From: Mycobacterium sp. OAS707
GTDB taxonomy: Bacteria > Actinomycetota > Actinomycetes > Mycobacteriales > Mycobacteriaceae
Length of the DNA: 64,000 nucleotides
Direction of reading: 5' to 3'
Assembly: GCF_014873705.1 (NCBI RefSeq)
Contig: NZ_JADBDS010000004.1
Span: 666,454-730,453, forward strand
A program made the position numbers and the translations under genes. Positions within the stretch are counted from its first letter, which is position 1, and each line of letters opens with the position of its first letter. The notes beneath the pieces are model-generated. The model was not told where the DNA came from, made no database searches, and saw only the letters and a list, made by a program, of their open reading frames with translations. Shown piece by piece: positions 54,830 through 63,589 of the stretch.

Positions 54830-56179
54830 ATGGCTACCGATCTGTACTCGCAAATCGTCCACTCGGCGCCAGGATCGTTCCTCGCCAAGCAGCTCGGCAT
54901 TCCGCAGCCCGAGACGCTGCGCCGGTATGCGCCCGGCGATCAGGCGCTGGCGGACACGCTGCTGATCGGCGGTGAGGGCCGCGTCGTCGAACCGCTGCGC
55001 GCCGCACTGGCCGAGGACTACGACCTGGTCTCCAACAATCTCGGCGGCCGGTGGGCCGACTCGTTCGGCGGGCTGGTGTTCGACGCCACCGGTATCACCG
55101 AGCCCGCAGGGCTCAAGGAGTTGTACAAGTTCTTCACCCCGCTGCTGCGCAACCTCGGGCCGTCGGGACGCATTGTGGTGATCGGCACGACGCCCGACGA
55201 GGTCAGCGGCCACGAACAGATCGCGCAGCGGGCACTCGAAGGGTTCACCCGCTCACTTGCCAAGGAGATGCGCCGGGGCGCCACGGTCAACCTGGTGCAC
55301 CTGTCGCCGGATGCCAAGCCGGCCGCGACCGGGCTGGAGTCGACGGTGCGATTCATCCTGTCCGGCAAGTCGGCCTACGTCGACGGGCAGGTGTTCCGCG
55401 TCGGTGCGGCCGACTCGGCGCCGCCTGCCGATTGGGACAAGCCCCTGGACGGCAAGGTCGCGATCGTGACGGGTGCGGCCCGCGGTATCGGCGCGACGAT
55501 CGCCGAGGTGTTCGCGCGCGACGGCGCGAAGGTGGTGTGCATCGACGTCGAGAGTGCAGCCGAGCCGCTGGGGGTGACCGCGTCGAAGGTGAGCGGCACG
55601 GCGTTGACGCTTGACGTCACCGCCGACGATGCGGTCGACAAGATCGTCGAGCATCTGCGCGAGGTGCACGACGGGCGGGCCGATGTTCTGGTCAACAACG
55701 CAGGCATTACCCGCGACAAGTTGCTGGCCAACATGGACGAGGCCCGTTGGGACTCCGTCGTCGCCGTGAATCTACTTGCCCCGCTGCGGCTTACCGAGGG
55801 ACTGGTGGAGAAGGGAGCGCTCGGTGAAGGTGGCCGAGTGGTCGGGCTGTCGTCGATGGCAGGCATCGCGGGCAACCGCGGGCAGACCAACTACGCGGCC
55901 ACCAAGGCGGGCATGATCGGGCTGACCGATGCGCTGTCTGAGGCTTACGCCGACAAGGGCATCACCGTCAACGCGGTCGCCCCCGGCTTCATCGAGACCA
56001 AGATGACCGAGGCGATCCCGGTGGCCACCCGCGAGGTGGGCAGGCGGCTCAACTCCTTGTATCAGGGCGGCAAGCCTGTCGACGTCGCCGAAACGATCGC
56101 GTATTTCGCCAGCCCCGCGTCGAACGCGGTGACCGGCAATACGATTCGGGTGTGCGGCCAGGCATGGTTGGGGGCATAG
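54830..56179 (+). CDS. fabG4: High-molecular-weight 3-oxoacyl-ACP reductase FabG4
   Basis: A 449-residue two-part SDR enzyme. Residues 1-200 are the N-terminal flavodoxin-like (non-catalytic) domain with a GRWADSFGGLVFDATGIT-like stretch; residues 205-449 are the ketoreductase domain with AIVTGAARGIGATIAEVFA, LVNNAGITRD, the catalytic Tyr355 and Lys359 in TNYAATKAG, and an AVAPGFIETKMT region. M. tuberculosis FabG4 (Rv0242c, 454 residues) reduces long 3-oxoacyl-CoA with NADH. The ATG lies 10 bases after the TetR-type operator, so the message may be nearly leaderless. htdX follows with one base between. Confidence 0.92.
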   Translation: MATDLYSQIVHSAPGSFLAKQLGIPQPETLRRYAPGDQALADTLLIGGEGRVVEPLRAALAEDYDLVSNNLGGRWADSFGGLVFDATGITEPAGLKELYKFFTPLLRNLGPSGRIVVIGTTPDEVSGHEQIAQRALEGFTRSLAKEMRRGATVNLVHLSPDAKPAATGLESTVRFILSGKSAYVDGQVFRVGAADSAPPADWDKPLDGKVAIVTGAARGIGATIAEVFARDGAKVVCIDVESAAEPLGVTASKVSGTALTLDVTADDAVDKIVEHLREVHDGRADVLVNNAGITRDKLLANMDEARWDSVVAVNLLAPLRLTEGLVEKGALGEGGRVVGLSSMAGIAGNRGQTNYAATKAGMIGLTDALSEAYADKGITVNAVAPGFIETKMTEAIPVATREVGRRLNSLYQGGKPVDVAETIAYFASPASNAVTGNTIRVCGQAWLGA

Positions 56180-56180
56180 C

Positions 56181-57029
56181 GTGAGCCAAGCGCAGCCGTC
56201 GGGGTTGATGAATCTGGTGCGCGCGGCGGCGGGAGCACTGCCGTTCGTGCCGCGTGGCGATACGCTGCCCGACCGCACGTTGACTGTCGACGAGCTGAGC
56301 ATCGACCCGGCGAACGTGGCGGCGTACGCCAACGTGACGGGGCTGCGATTCGGTGACGCGGTGCCGCTGACCTACCCGTTCGCGTTGACGTTCCCAACGG
56401 TGATGTCGCTGGTGACCGGATTCGATTTCCCGTTCGCCGCAATGGGTTCGGTGCACATCGAAAACCACATCACGCAGCACAGGCCGATTCTGGTGACCGA
56501 TACGGTCTCGGTGCGCACGCATGCCGAGAACCTGCGCGAGCACCGCCGCGGGCTCCTGGTTGACATCGTCACCGACGTGAACGTCGGAAACGAGACCGCG
56601 TGGCATCAGGTGACGACGTTCCTGCATCAGCAGCGCACCAGCCTGTCCGACGAGCCGAAGCCGCCGCCGCAGAAGCAGCCGAAGCTCGGCCCGCCGAACG
56701 CGGTGCTGCGCATCACGCCGGGGCAGATCCGCCACTACGCATCGGTCGGTGGGGACCACAATCCGATCCACACCAATTCGGTCGCCGCGAAGCTGTTCGG
56801 CTTTCCGAGCGTTATCGCGCACGGAATGTTCACCGCTGCAGCAGTGTTGGCGAACATCGAGGGGCAGCTGCCGGATGCCGTGAAGTACTCGGTGCGGTTC
56901 GCCAAGCCGGTGGTGCTGCCGGCACAGGCCGGCCTGTATGTCGACCGCATCTCCGAGGGATGGCAGCTCACGCTGCGCAACCTGAAGAAGGGCGACCCCC
57001 ACCTGACGGGCACGGTGACAGCGCTATAG
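56181..57029 (+). CDS. htdX: (R)-3-hydroxyacyl dehydratase HtdX
   Basis: A 282-residue double hot-dog dehydratase of the MaoC type that turns (R)-3-hydroxyacyl thioesters into trans-2-enoyl ones, the step after FabG4. The second half has the catalytic pattern YASVGGDHNPIHTNSVAAKLF with the Asp-His pair, then VIAHGMFTAAAVL. The first half is the degenerate hot dog. M. tuberculosis Rv0241c is the counterpart. The GTG start lies 2 bases after the fabG4 stop, so they form an operon under the shared operator. Its stop touches that of the L,D-transpeptidase in the palindrome CTATAG. Confidence 0.9.
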   Translation: MSQAQPSGLMNLVRAAAGALPFVPRGDTLPDRTLTVDELSIDPANVAAYANVTGLRFGDAVPLTYPFALTFPTVMSLVTGFDFPFAAMGSVHIENHITQHRPILVTDTVSVRTHAENLREHRRGLLVDIVTDVNVGNETAWHQVTTFLHQQRTSLSDEPKPPPQKQPKLGPPNAVLRITPGQIRHYASVGGDHNPIHTNSVAAKLFGFPSVIAHGMFTAAAVLANIEGQLPDAVKYSVRFAKPVVLPAQAGLYVDRISEGWQLTLRNLKKGDPHLTGTVTAL

Positions 57030-57668
57030 CGACGGAGTGCCGACACCGATGGTGATCACCGGTGATGCCGAAGGGTCGAGCCAGTTCAGCACGGAACGCA
57101 TCTGATCGCGGCCGATGGCCACACATCCCCAGGTGGGACTGTCGTCGGTCACGTGGAGAAAAATCCCGGACACGCGTCCCGGGATGCGATTCGGATTCAC
57201 CGCGATGTTGACCGCGTAGTCGTAGACGGACCCCGAGTCGTACAGATTTTCCGCGATTGACGAAGGACTGCCGGATCGGCGTACATGCGTGTTGTAACTC
57301 GGCGACCCCGGGTCCTCGTCCCACCAATCCTGTTGAGTGGCTTGGAAATACGGCATCTTAGTACCGGGGTTGGGCTGCCGCCCGAAGGCCTGGTCGAATC
57401 TGAACGTTCCCGCCGGAGTGCGGTGGACACCGTCGCCTGGAGCACCGACACCGAGCTCGCCCACCTTGGCGGGTACCGGTCCCAGGACCACCTTCCACTG
57501 TTGGCCGACGCGTTGGTAGGCGGTCAGGGTTCCTGTGGTGGCGTGGGCAGACGGCACGCCGACGACGATCCATTGGGCTGCCGCTGTTGCGGGGTCCGCC
57601 GCCGCGGGCCACGCGGTGGTCATGCCCAGTATTACGAACCCAAGCCAAAGCGCCTTGGGCAGTTTCAC
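57024..57668 (-). CDS. L,D-transpeptidase-family (YkuD) exported protein
   Basis: A 214-residue secreted protein. The GTG at 57668 gives a signal peptide (about 1-25, cut near AAADP). The YkuD domain spans about 50-205, with His172 in GIFLHVTDD and Cys182 in TWGCVAIG as the catalytic pair. The spacing between His and Cys is short (nine residues), as in the compact group. The family cross-links peptidoglycan or releases lipoproteins from it. The frame upstream to 57875 overlaps the 52-residue gene and is rejected. It is coupled (GTGA overlap) to that gene. Confidence 0.78.
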   Translation of the reverse strand: MKLPKALWLGFVILGMTTAWPAAADPATAAAQWIVVGVPSAHATTGTLTAYQRVGQQWKVVLGPVPAKVGELGVGAPGDGVHRTPAGTFRFDQAFGRQPNPGTKMPYFQATQQDWWDEDPGSPSYNTHVRRSGSPSSIAENLYDSGSVYDYAVNIAVNPNRIPGRVSGIFLHVTDDSPTWGCVAIGRDQMRSVLNWLDPSASPVITIGVGTPSL

Positions 57669-57823
57669 AGGGGCGGCAGCTTCGCCGACAACCAGTCGTT
57701 GATGGCGTCTTGGCCGATCTGGTGTGCTTGCACGGCTTGTGATGGCGACCTCGGTAATCCGGTGCTGTCGAAGTGCGACTGCAACACGCTCAGGATCGCC
57801 GAATACAGGTCTCTGTCGGTCAC
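57665..57823 (-). CDS. 52-residue small protein coupled to the L,D-transpeptidase
   Basis: GTG at 57823 with GAGAGG five bases upstream opens a 52-residue frame that ends in the start of the transpeptidase gene (GTGA overlap). The product begins with TDRDLYSAILSVLQSHFDS and ends QIGQDAINDWLSAKLPPL. It reads as three short helices with no signal or membrane segment. A longer reading to 58030 is Arg- and Pro-rich and is not supported. I do not recognise it; coupling suggests a partner or regulator, but it might only serve to drive translation of the next gene. Confidence 0.6.
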   Translation of the reverse strand: MTDRDLYSAILSVLQSHFDSTGLPRSPSQAVQAHQIGQDAINDWLSAKLPPL

Positions 57824-57929
57824 TACTTCCTCTCGTACGGCACGGTGCTTCCGTCGCATTCTTGCGACGGGACATGTCACACGAGGCAAGCTCCGATAAC
57901 GATTCTGTGGCGAGCGCGATTGTCGCTGG

Positions 57930-60095
57930 TTACCCGGGCAGCTTGAGCACGTAGCCCTGGGCGTCGTCCTTTTCCCAGGGCAGGCCGCTCCCCGTCGCGC
58001 GGGAGCCCGTGTGATCCGTGACGTAAACACTGCTGCCGCGGGCGTCCACCGCCAACCCCATCGGATCCACCAACGGAGGATGTCCAGGCAGCGTCGTCCA
58101 ATTGTCCGACCCTGGCGCGAGTTTCATCACCGTTCTGGACGTGATCATGTACACGGTGCCCGCTGCGTCGACGGCCACGTCCTGTTCGCCTGAGCTGAAG
58201 GTGTCGCCGGAATTGTCGGTGGTGGATGGCAACCGGGTCCAACTCTTCGATCCCGGCGCGAGCCTCAGTAAGCAACTCAGTCGCGTGCGTCCGCGGCTGC
58301 AACTCGCGTAAACGTTGCCGGCGGCGTCGACCGCCACAGCACCAGAGGGACCGCCCTCGCCGGTCGCCGGAAGCCGGATCGGCTTGGTTGCCCCGGGGGC
58401 CAGCTCGAAGATGTTGCTATGGGAGTAGTCGACGACGTACACGGCGCCTGCGGCGTCCACAGCGATCCCGTGAGGTCCATCCAGGCCGCGGAATGGCAGC
58501 ACGGTTTGGGTACTCGACCCCGGCGATAACTTCACCACTCTGTCGTTACAGCTGTCGCTGACGTAGACACTGCCTGCCGCATCCACCGCCACCCCAGCCA
58601 CAGAAGCGTCAATCACGTTGGAGCACAGATCGAGTCCGGTGAACGGCAGCACGGTTTGGGTGTCGGACCCTGGTGCGAGCTTCAACACTTGGTTGGTATG
58701 GGTGTCGGCGACGTAGACGTTGCCTGCGGCGTCTACAGCCACACCGTGAGGGACGCGCAGGTCCTTGAACGGCAGCGCGAAAGGCAGTTCGCGCTGCGCC
58801 TTCAGCTGGTCTTCCTTCAGCTGGCGGTTGGTTATGATGCCGCCCGCGACCAATATCATCGCGGGCACCGCGACCAACACGATCACTGCGAAGATCACGG
58901 CGTAGATCCAGAGCTTGCGCTTGGGCCGAGCCAGTGGCGCCGCCACCGCGTCGGCGTGCGCCCTGTCGTCCAAACACGATGTCAATCCAAGCTTTTCAAC
59001 CAGCGTCAGCCAGTCCGCGTCCGAGACCACATATGTCGGCTCGGGCGCAGTATGCACTTCGCCACGCCATGAAAAACGGTATGCGAGTTTGGTTCTGCCG
59101 CTCCTTGTCCGCTGTGGCGGTTCGGTCCAATCGGCGCACCCGATGGACAGTGGTTGCGCGTCGGGGATGCTCACCGCCAAGACGGGCGTCGTCTGCGTAC
59201 CCATCCTTGGCATCCGGCGAGTGCTTTCCGCCGGTGTCGCGGTCACCTGTGCCGGTGCCGCCGAGGCGATCACCGTGTTGCTCTTCAGGTCGATCACCGA
59301 AATATCATTTTCGGCCAGGTCGATGGCCATGCTCGGCTGCGGCGGATCGGTAGACATCTGCAGCGCTGTTCCCGTGTTTTTGAACATCCCGAAGAACGAG
59401 GACGAGAACATTGCCATGGGGTTCGGCAGCAGAAGGCAGCGAATCGGCTGCCCGGGCGTGGGCCGTTGCGCATTCAGCTCACCGCGGCCGCCGACGACAG
59501 CGAGAAGGTCATCGAATTCCGCGGGCCACATCCATGCGTCGACGACCTCGACGGCGTCCGCATTCAGTACAGTCCCGGCCGCAGTGCGGTGATCGCGTCC
59601 ACCGATGACCAGGTCCTTCCCGCCGCTTCGCAGCCGCAGCGCCGTACCTTTCGTGACGCCGCGATAGCCCGCGAGAGCCCAGCGGCTCAGCTGCGCATCA
59701 CCGAGCGAAAAGACCTCGCCCGGCCGCGTGCTGATGCTCAAGTCATCGGCCGCGACGGCTATGAGCACCTTCTTTCCCCGATAGATCCGACGTTGGAACG
59801 CCGCGAATGCAGGGCGGGCCAGCAGCAGTAACGCGGCGTAGAGCACCGCGCTACCCACCTGCCAGAGTCTTTGCGAGCCCACGATCGAACCGAGCAGAAG
59901 AAGCGCCGCATTGACACCGCCAAGCAAAGCGATGGCCGCGAAGATGCACACGGAGGTGTACTTCATCATCTGCTTGGTGGTCGGCGGGGCCGCGAACGCC
60001 ACGAAGGGGCGCGACGCGGCCCCGGTTGGCTCCAGGAGCCGATGCTCCAACTCAGCGACGTGTTTCTCCGGATCACTCCGCGATTCGACGGGCAT
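57930..60095 (-). CDS. Membrane protein with C-terminal NHL propeller
   Basis: A 721-residue protein in three parts. Two N-terminal helices (about 46-68 and 75-95) lead to a cytoplasmic part (100-390) of about 290 residues that I do not recognise. A third helix at 397-420 then carries the C-terminal part to the outside. Residues 440-721 hold six NHL repeats (GVAVDAAGNVYVADTHTNQ type), one full propeller. Four Cys in blades 1, 2 and 4 may form disulfides. It resembles PknD in layout, but the cytoplasmic part has no kinase motifs. It has no clear ribosome site before ATG 60095. It heads a leftward row before the small protein and the transpeptidase. Confidence 0.75.
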   Translation of the reverse strand: MPVESRSDPEKHVAELEHRLLEPTGAASRPFVAFAAPPTTKQMMKYTSVCIFAAIALLGGVNAALLLLGSIVGSQRLWQVGSAVLYAALLLLARPAFAAFQRRIYRGKKVLIAVAADDLSISTRPGEVFSLGDAQLSRWALAGYRGVTKGTALRLRSGGKDLVIGGRDHRTAAGTVLNADAVEVVDAWMWPAEFDDLLAVVGGRGELNAQRPTPGQPIRCLLLPNPMAMFSSSFFGMFKNTGTALQMSTDPPQPSMAIDLAENDISVIDLKSNTVIASAAPAQVTATPAESTRRMPRMGTQTTPVLAVSIPDAQPLSIGCADWTEPPQRTRSGRTKLAYRFSWRGEVHTAPEPTYVVSDADWLTLVEKLGLTSCLDDRAHADAVAAPLARPKRKLWIYAVIFAVIVLVAVPAMILVAGGIITNRQLKEDQLKAQRELPFALPFKDLRVPHGVAVDAAGNVYVADTHTNQVLKLAPGSDTQTVLPFTGLDLCSNVIDASVAGVAVDAAGSVYVSDSCNDRVVKLSPGSSTQTVLPFRGLDGPHGIAVDAAGAVYVVDYSHSNIFELAPGATKPIRLPATGEGGPSGAVAVDAAGNVYASCSRGRTRLSCLLRLAPGSKSWTRLPSTTDNSGDTFSSGEQDVAVDAAGTVYMITSRTVMKLAPGSDNWTTLPGHPPLVDPMGLAVDARGSSVYVTDHTGSRATGSGLPWEKDDAQGYVLKLPG

Positions 60096-60168
60096 GGCTA
60101 AAAGTGTGTTCGAAAGAGCGCCTTCGGCGCATGGGGTATTTGCCCACTATTTGCCGACCATCGGCGCA

Positions 60169-61080
60169 CTACGCCAACGCGTCGGCGGCCGCGAGGTCGA
60201 AGTCGCCGTGGTCGCTGCCCAGTCCCTGCGCGACGAGTGCGGCTACCGCATTGCCGAGGACCGCAGCATCACGCGGCGACCTGCCGAGCCCCATGCCGTA
60301 GACGAATCCGGCGGAGAACGCGTCGCCGCATCCGGTCGTGTCCACCACGTCGACGGCGAACGCCGGAACCTCTTGTGCTCCGTCGGCGCTGACGATCATC
60401 GCGCCGTCGGCTCCGCACGTGATCGCCAGCAATCCAGCGCCCGCGTCGAGCAGTTTCTGCGAACCTTCGGCAAGATCTGCGGCACCCGTGAAGCCGAGCA
60501 CCTGATCCTCGTTCGGCAGCAGATAGTCCGTGTATTCCATCGCGGGCGCGATGAGGTCGAAGGTGCCCATGCCGCCCGGTGCGATCAGGTCGACCGAGGT
60601 CGTGACGCCGTTTTCCTTGGCGTGCTTGAGGATTCGCGCCGCGAAGTCGGGGCCCAGCATCTCGGTGCCGCCGAGATGGAGGTGATCGGCGGCCGCGATC
60701 GCTTCCCAGTCGACGTCGTCGAGGGTGTAGGCGAGGTTGGCCCCGAGCAGGTGCAGTGCAGGCCGCTCCCCGTTCGGTCTGATCGGCAGCACCGACATCG
60801 ACGTCGGCACATCTGCCTTGCGGACCACCATGCCGGTGTCGATGCCCGCGCGGCCCAACAGCGACAGCAGCAGATCGCCCGGCGGGTCAGCGCCGATCGC
60901 CCCCGCCGTCCGCACCGTCGCGCCCAGCTTGGCGAACGTCAGCGCCGTCCCCGCAGCCGTGCCCGCCGCCGTCATCCGCATCTGTTCGACAAGTGCTGTG
61001 TCCTGCCCCGCCGGAATGTCCGTGACGGGACGGACAAGCACGTCGAGAATGTGGGCTCCCAGGCAGACAACGACGTTCAT
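60169..61080 (-). CDS. PfkB-family carbohydrate or nucleoside kinase
   Basis: A 303-residue ribokinase-fold kinase. The N-terminal region has the substrate-side GTAAGTALTFAKLGATVRTAGAIGADPPGD, and the C-terminal PfkB motif reads VVDTTGCGDAFSAGFVYG with the catalytic Asp. VDLIAPGG and LLPNEDQVLGFTG are also typical. The sugar or nucleoside is not readable; ribokinase-, fructokinase- and adenosine kinase-like roles are all possible. The ATG is 11 bases after the ABC exporter stop, so it is likely the third gene of a tetR-ABC-kinase operon. Confidence 0.8.
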   Translation of the reverse strand: MNVVVCLGAHILDVLVRPVTDIPAGQDTALVEQMRMTAAGTAAGTALTFAKLGATVRTAGAIGADPPGDLLLSLLGRAGIDTGMVVRKADVPTSMSVLPIRPNGERPALHLLGANLAYTLDDVDWEAIAAADHLHLGGTEMLGPDFAARILKHAKENGVTTSVDLIAPGGMGTFDLIAPAMEYTDYLLPNEDQVLGFTGAADLAEGSQKLLDAGAGLLAITCGADGAMIVSADGAQEVPAFAVDVVDTTGCGDAFSAGFVYGMGLGRSPRDAAVLGNAVAALVAQGLGSDHGDFDLAAADALA

Positions 61081-61091
61081 CGGGCGAGAGC

Positions 61092-62930
61092 CTAACCGCT
61101 CGGATAGACCAGGTTGGGATCGACATTCTGCGCCTCGTACAACCGCTTGTAGAGTCCGCCTTCGGCAATCAGCGTGCGGTGATCACCGACCTGGGCGATG
61201 CGGCCGTTCTCCAGCACCAGGATTCGATCCGCCACCGCCGCAATGAAGTCCATGTCGTGGCTGATCACCAAACACGTACGGTCGCGGGCGTAGTCGCGGA
61301 TAACTGCGGTCAGCCGGGCCCGTTGGTCGGCGTCGAGGTTCTCCGTCGGCTCGTCGAGCAGCAGTACTTCGGGCCTGCGTAACAGGCACCGCGCCAACGC
61401 GATCAGTCGCTTCTGGCCACCGGATGGCACCTGGACATCCACCACGGTGTCGTAGCCGTTGTGCATCTTCATCGGGTCGGTGATCACAGTGTGCACGTTC
61501 GCCTGCTTGCAGGCTTCCTCGACGTCTGCATCGGAAGCGTCCGGCCGAGCCAGCCGGATGTTCTCGCGGATCGTGTCCTTGGTGAAGAACGGGAATTGCG
61601 CGAGCTTGGATACCTGGTCACGCAGCGACGCGATGGTCACCCCGGCAATGTCGTGGCCGTCGAGCAGTATTCGGCCCCGCTGCGGATCGAGGAACCGCAG
61701 CATGAGGTTGAACACCGTCGACTTTCCCGACCCGATGCCACCCACCAGTGCCACCGTCTCGCCTTCGGCGATCGAGAACGACAACCCGTCGAGAACCGCT
61801 TGCCGATCCGTGTATCCGAACGTCACGTCCTCGAACACCACGTTGCCGTGCACCTCGCCGAGTGCGACGGCGTCGGCGCGGTCCTCAACCGTCGGTCTGG
61901 TGTCGAGCAGTTCGTACGTCGACGTAGCGCTGGGCAGCACCGACCGGTAGGTGGTGTATGCACCCATCACCCGTTGCGCCGCACCGAACATCGTCGGAAC
62001 CATTCCCGCGAACACCATCAGGCTGGCGAACGTCAGACCGAAACTCGAGCTGAACCCGACCCCGACCAGCAACACCACCACCGTGCTGAGTGCTACGAAA
62101 ATCTGAGACCCGTTCGCGGTGGCCTGCATCCAGACCACGCTCGTCGCGTCGTTCTTCGCCGCGTTCTCCGACGCTTCGCGAAATCGCTTGCTACGAATGG
62201 ACTGAGCGTTGAACGTCTGGATCTCGGCGATCCCGTTCACCGTCTGCTCGAGTTCGGCGGACATCACGCGGTCGGCGGTTATCACTCGGTGGATCGCTGC
62301 CTGAACATGGCGACCGGCGAACCTCAGGGTGAGCAGCGCCAGCGGTGTGAGCGCCAAGGCGGCGATGGTCATCTGCCACGAGAGCGCCACCAGATAAGCG
62401 ATGGCCGCGACCAATACGACGGCATCGATCAGTGGCGCCAGTAGACAGTCCATCAGAAGACGTTGCACGCCAGCGGATTCCGTCGTCACCCGCGGGATCA
62501 GCGCACCGCTGCTCGACCCGCTGAAGAAATCAAGGGACAACGTCTGGATGTGATCGTGCACCCGCTGCCGGATGTCCGTGACGAGCTTCCGTTGGGCCGT
62601 CACCCGTACGGACGCGTTGACCAGGTGCATCAACTGTGTGAGCACGAGGGAGACGCCCCATGTCCCCAGCAGCACCCCGAACGGCACCGGGCCGGCCAAG
62701 GAGCGGAGCAGCCCGTCCTCACGCGCGACCAGCGGGCCCTGCAAATCCCATACGCCACTGAGATTCCCGCTGGCGCCCGCGTCGGCGACCACCTGCATCA
62801 TGGGCCCGAAGGCTGCAGCGGTGACGTACGGCAACGCCGAGGCGATCATGCCGAGCAGGACAAGGGCCACGATGAGGCCGCGGACCGAGCGCAACATGGA
62901 AAGGCTGCGCCACACCAGACGACCGCTCAA
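61092..62930 (-). CDS. ABC exporter, fused membrane and ATPase domains
   Basis: A 612-residue half-transporter. Six helices in residues 15-325 are followed by the ATPase with Walker A GGIGSGKST (near 400), a Q-loop FFTKDT region, signature VPSGGQKRLIALARCLL and Walker B EVLLLDEPT with a distal switch ISHDMDF. It should work as a dimer moving a lipid or drug outward. The start is set at TTG 62930, 7 bases after the tetR stop; ATG 62897 is an alternative. Overlap with tetR and the PfkB gene suggests one transcript. Confidence 0.82.
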   Translation of the reverse strand: MSGRLVWRSLSMLRSVRGLIVALVLLGMIASALPYVTAAAFGPMMQVVADAGASGNLSGVWDLQGPLVAREDGLLRSLAGPVPFGVLLGTWGVSLVLTQLMHLVNASVRVTAQRKLVTDIRQRVHDHIQTLSLDFFSGSSSGALIPRVTTESAGVQRLLMDCLLAPLIDAVVLVAAIAYLVALSWQMTIAALALTPLALLTLRFAGRHVQAAIHRVITADRVMSAELEQTVNGIAEIQTFNAQSIRSKRFREASENAAKNDATSVVWMQATANGSQIFVALSTVVVLLVGVGFSSSFGLTFASLMVFAGMVPTMFGAAQRVMGAYTTYRSVLPSATSTYELLDTRPTVEDRADAVALGEVHGNVVFEDVTFGYTDRQAVLDGLSFSIAEGETVALVGGIGSGKSTVFNLMLRFLDPQRGRILLDGHDIAGVTIASLRDQVSKLAQFPFFTKDTIRENIRLARPDASDADVEEACKQANVHTVITDPMKMHNGYDTVVDVQVPSGGQKRLIALARCLLRRPEVLLLDEPTENLDADQRARLTAVIRDYARDRTCLVISHDMDFIAAVADRILVLENGRIAQVGDHRTLIAEGGLYKRLYEAQNVDPNLVYPSG

Positions 62931-62937
62931 TGGAGTA

Positions 62938-63561
62938 TCAGCCGGTGGCCGCTGGGTGTGCAGGCTGATCTGCAGGCGCGCCCTTCAGGCCGCGCCAGAA
63001 CAGGTTGATCATCAACTCGGCGGCCTCGTCGACGTCGGCGTCCCCGGTGCTGACCCGGGCGGCGACGGCTTCGCCAGCGCCCACAAGGGCGACGGCCATC
63101 ATGTCGAAATCGGTGTCCGGCTCGGGATGGCGAGTGCCCGACCGCAGCAGCCTGCCGACCAGGTCGATGATCCGCTCGCGACCCTCACGCACTGTGTGCG
63201 CGAACGCCTGCGAACTGGTGGCCTGGGTGTAGAGCACCATCCACGACGCCCGGTTCGTGTCAATGTAGGTCAGGAACGCGAGAACAGCGTTGCGCAGCAA
63301 GTCTTTTGGGCTCTGCGAGAAGTCGATCTTGCTGCGCACGTCGTCGACGAACCGTGTCAGCTCGCGGTCGAGGCACGCGCCGAACAACTCTTCCTTCGAG
63401 CCGTAATACAAATACAGCATCGGTTTGGAGATCTCTGCCTCGGCGGCGATCGCGTCCATCGACGTCTCGTGATAGCCGTTGACAGAGAACATCTGCACCG
63501 CGGCGTCGAGCATCTGCTGTTCGCGCACGGCGCGTGGCAAACGCTTGGTGCCTCCGGCCAT
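62938..63561 (-). CDS. TetR-family repressor (Rv0238-like)
   Basis: A 207-residue regulator. The N-terminal helix-turn-helix reads MLDAAVQMFSVNGYHETSMDAIAAEAEISKPMLYLYYGSKEELF (residues about 17-60), the usual TetR order. The C-terminal part should bind a small ligand, possibly acyl-CoA given the setting. M. tuberculosis Rv0238 lies next to lpqI in the same way. The near-palindrome at 63561-63575 starts on the last base of its start codon, so it probably represses itself, and the same site lies between fadA2 and fabG4. Confidence 0.85.
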   Translation of the reverse strand: MAGGTKRLPRAVREQQMLDAAVQMFSVNGYHETSMDAIAAEAEISKPMLYLYYGSKEELFGACLDRELTRFVDDVRSKIDFSQSPKDLLRNAVLAFLTYIDTNRASWMVLYTQATSSQAFAHTVREGRERIIDLVGRLLRSGTRHPEPDTDFDMMAVALVGAGEAVAARVSTGDADVDEAAELMINLFWRGLKGAPADQPAHPAATG

Positions 63562-63575
63562 TACTCCAGAGTAAG
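63561..63575. promoter_or_regulatory. TetR-type operator at the tetR start
   Basis: TTACTCCAGAGTAAG overlaps the first base of the tetR ATG. Its complement matches 15 bases of the fadA2/fabG4 site exactly. The arms TTACTC and GAGTAA are perfect around CA. A message starting at or near the ATG would be blocked. Confidence 0.75.
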
Positions 63576-63589
63576 CAATCGGTGACTGA

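Noticed and set aside
53454..54965. 503-residue plus-strand ORF across fadA2
   Set aside because: It is the antisense shadow of fadA2, with Arg/Gly-rich low-complexity content and no motif. High GC makes such frames common; similar long shadows lie over the hybrid kinase (2386-3396, 3598-4641), pks (33291-34757), mmpL10 (28215-29687), sdhA (20536-21768) and fadE5 (43974-45176).
57665..58030. Full 121-residue reading of the small protein frame
   Set aside because: The first 69 codons overlap the end of the NHL membrane gene and are Arg/Pro-rich; the GTG at 57823 has the ribosome site.
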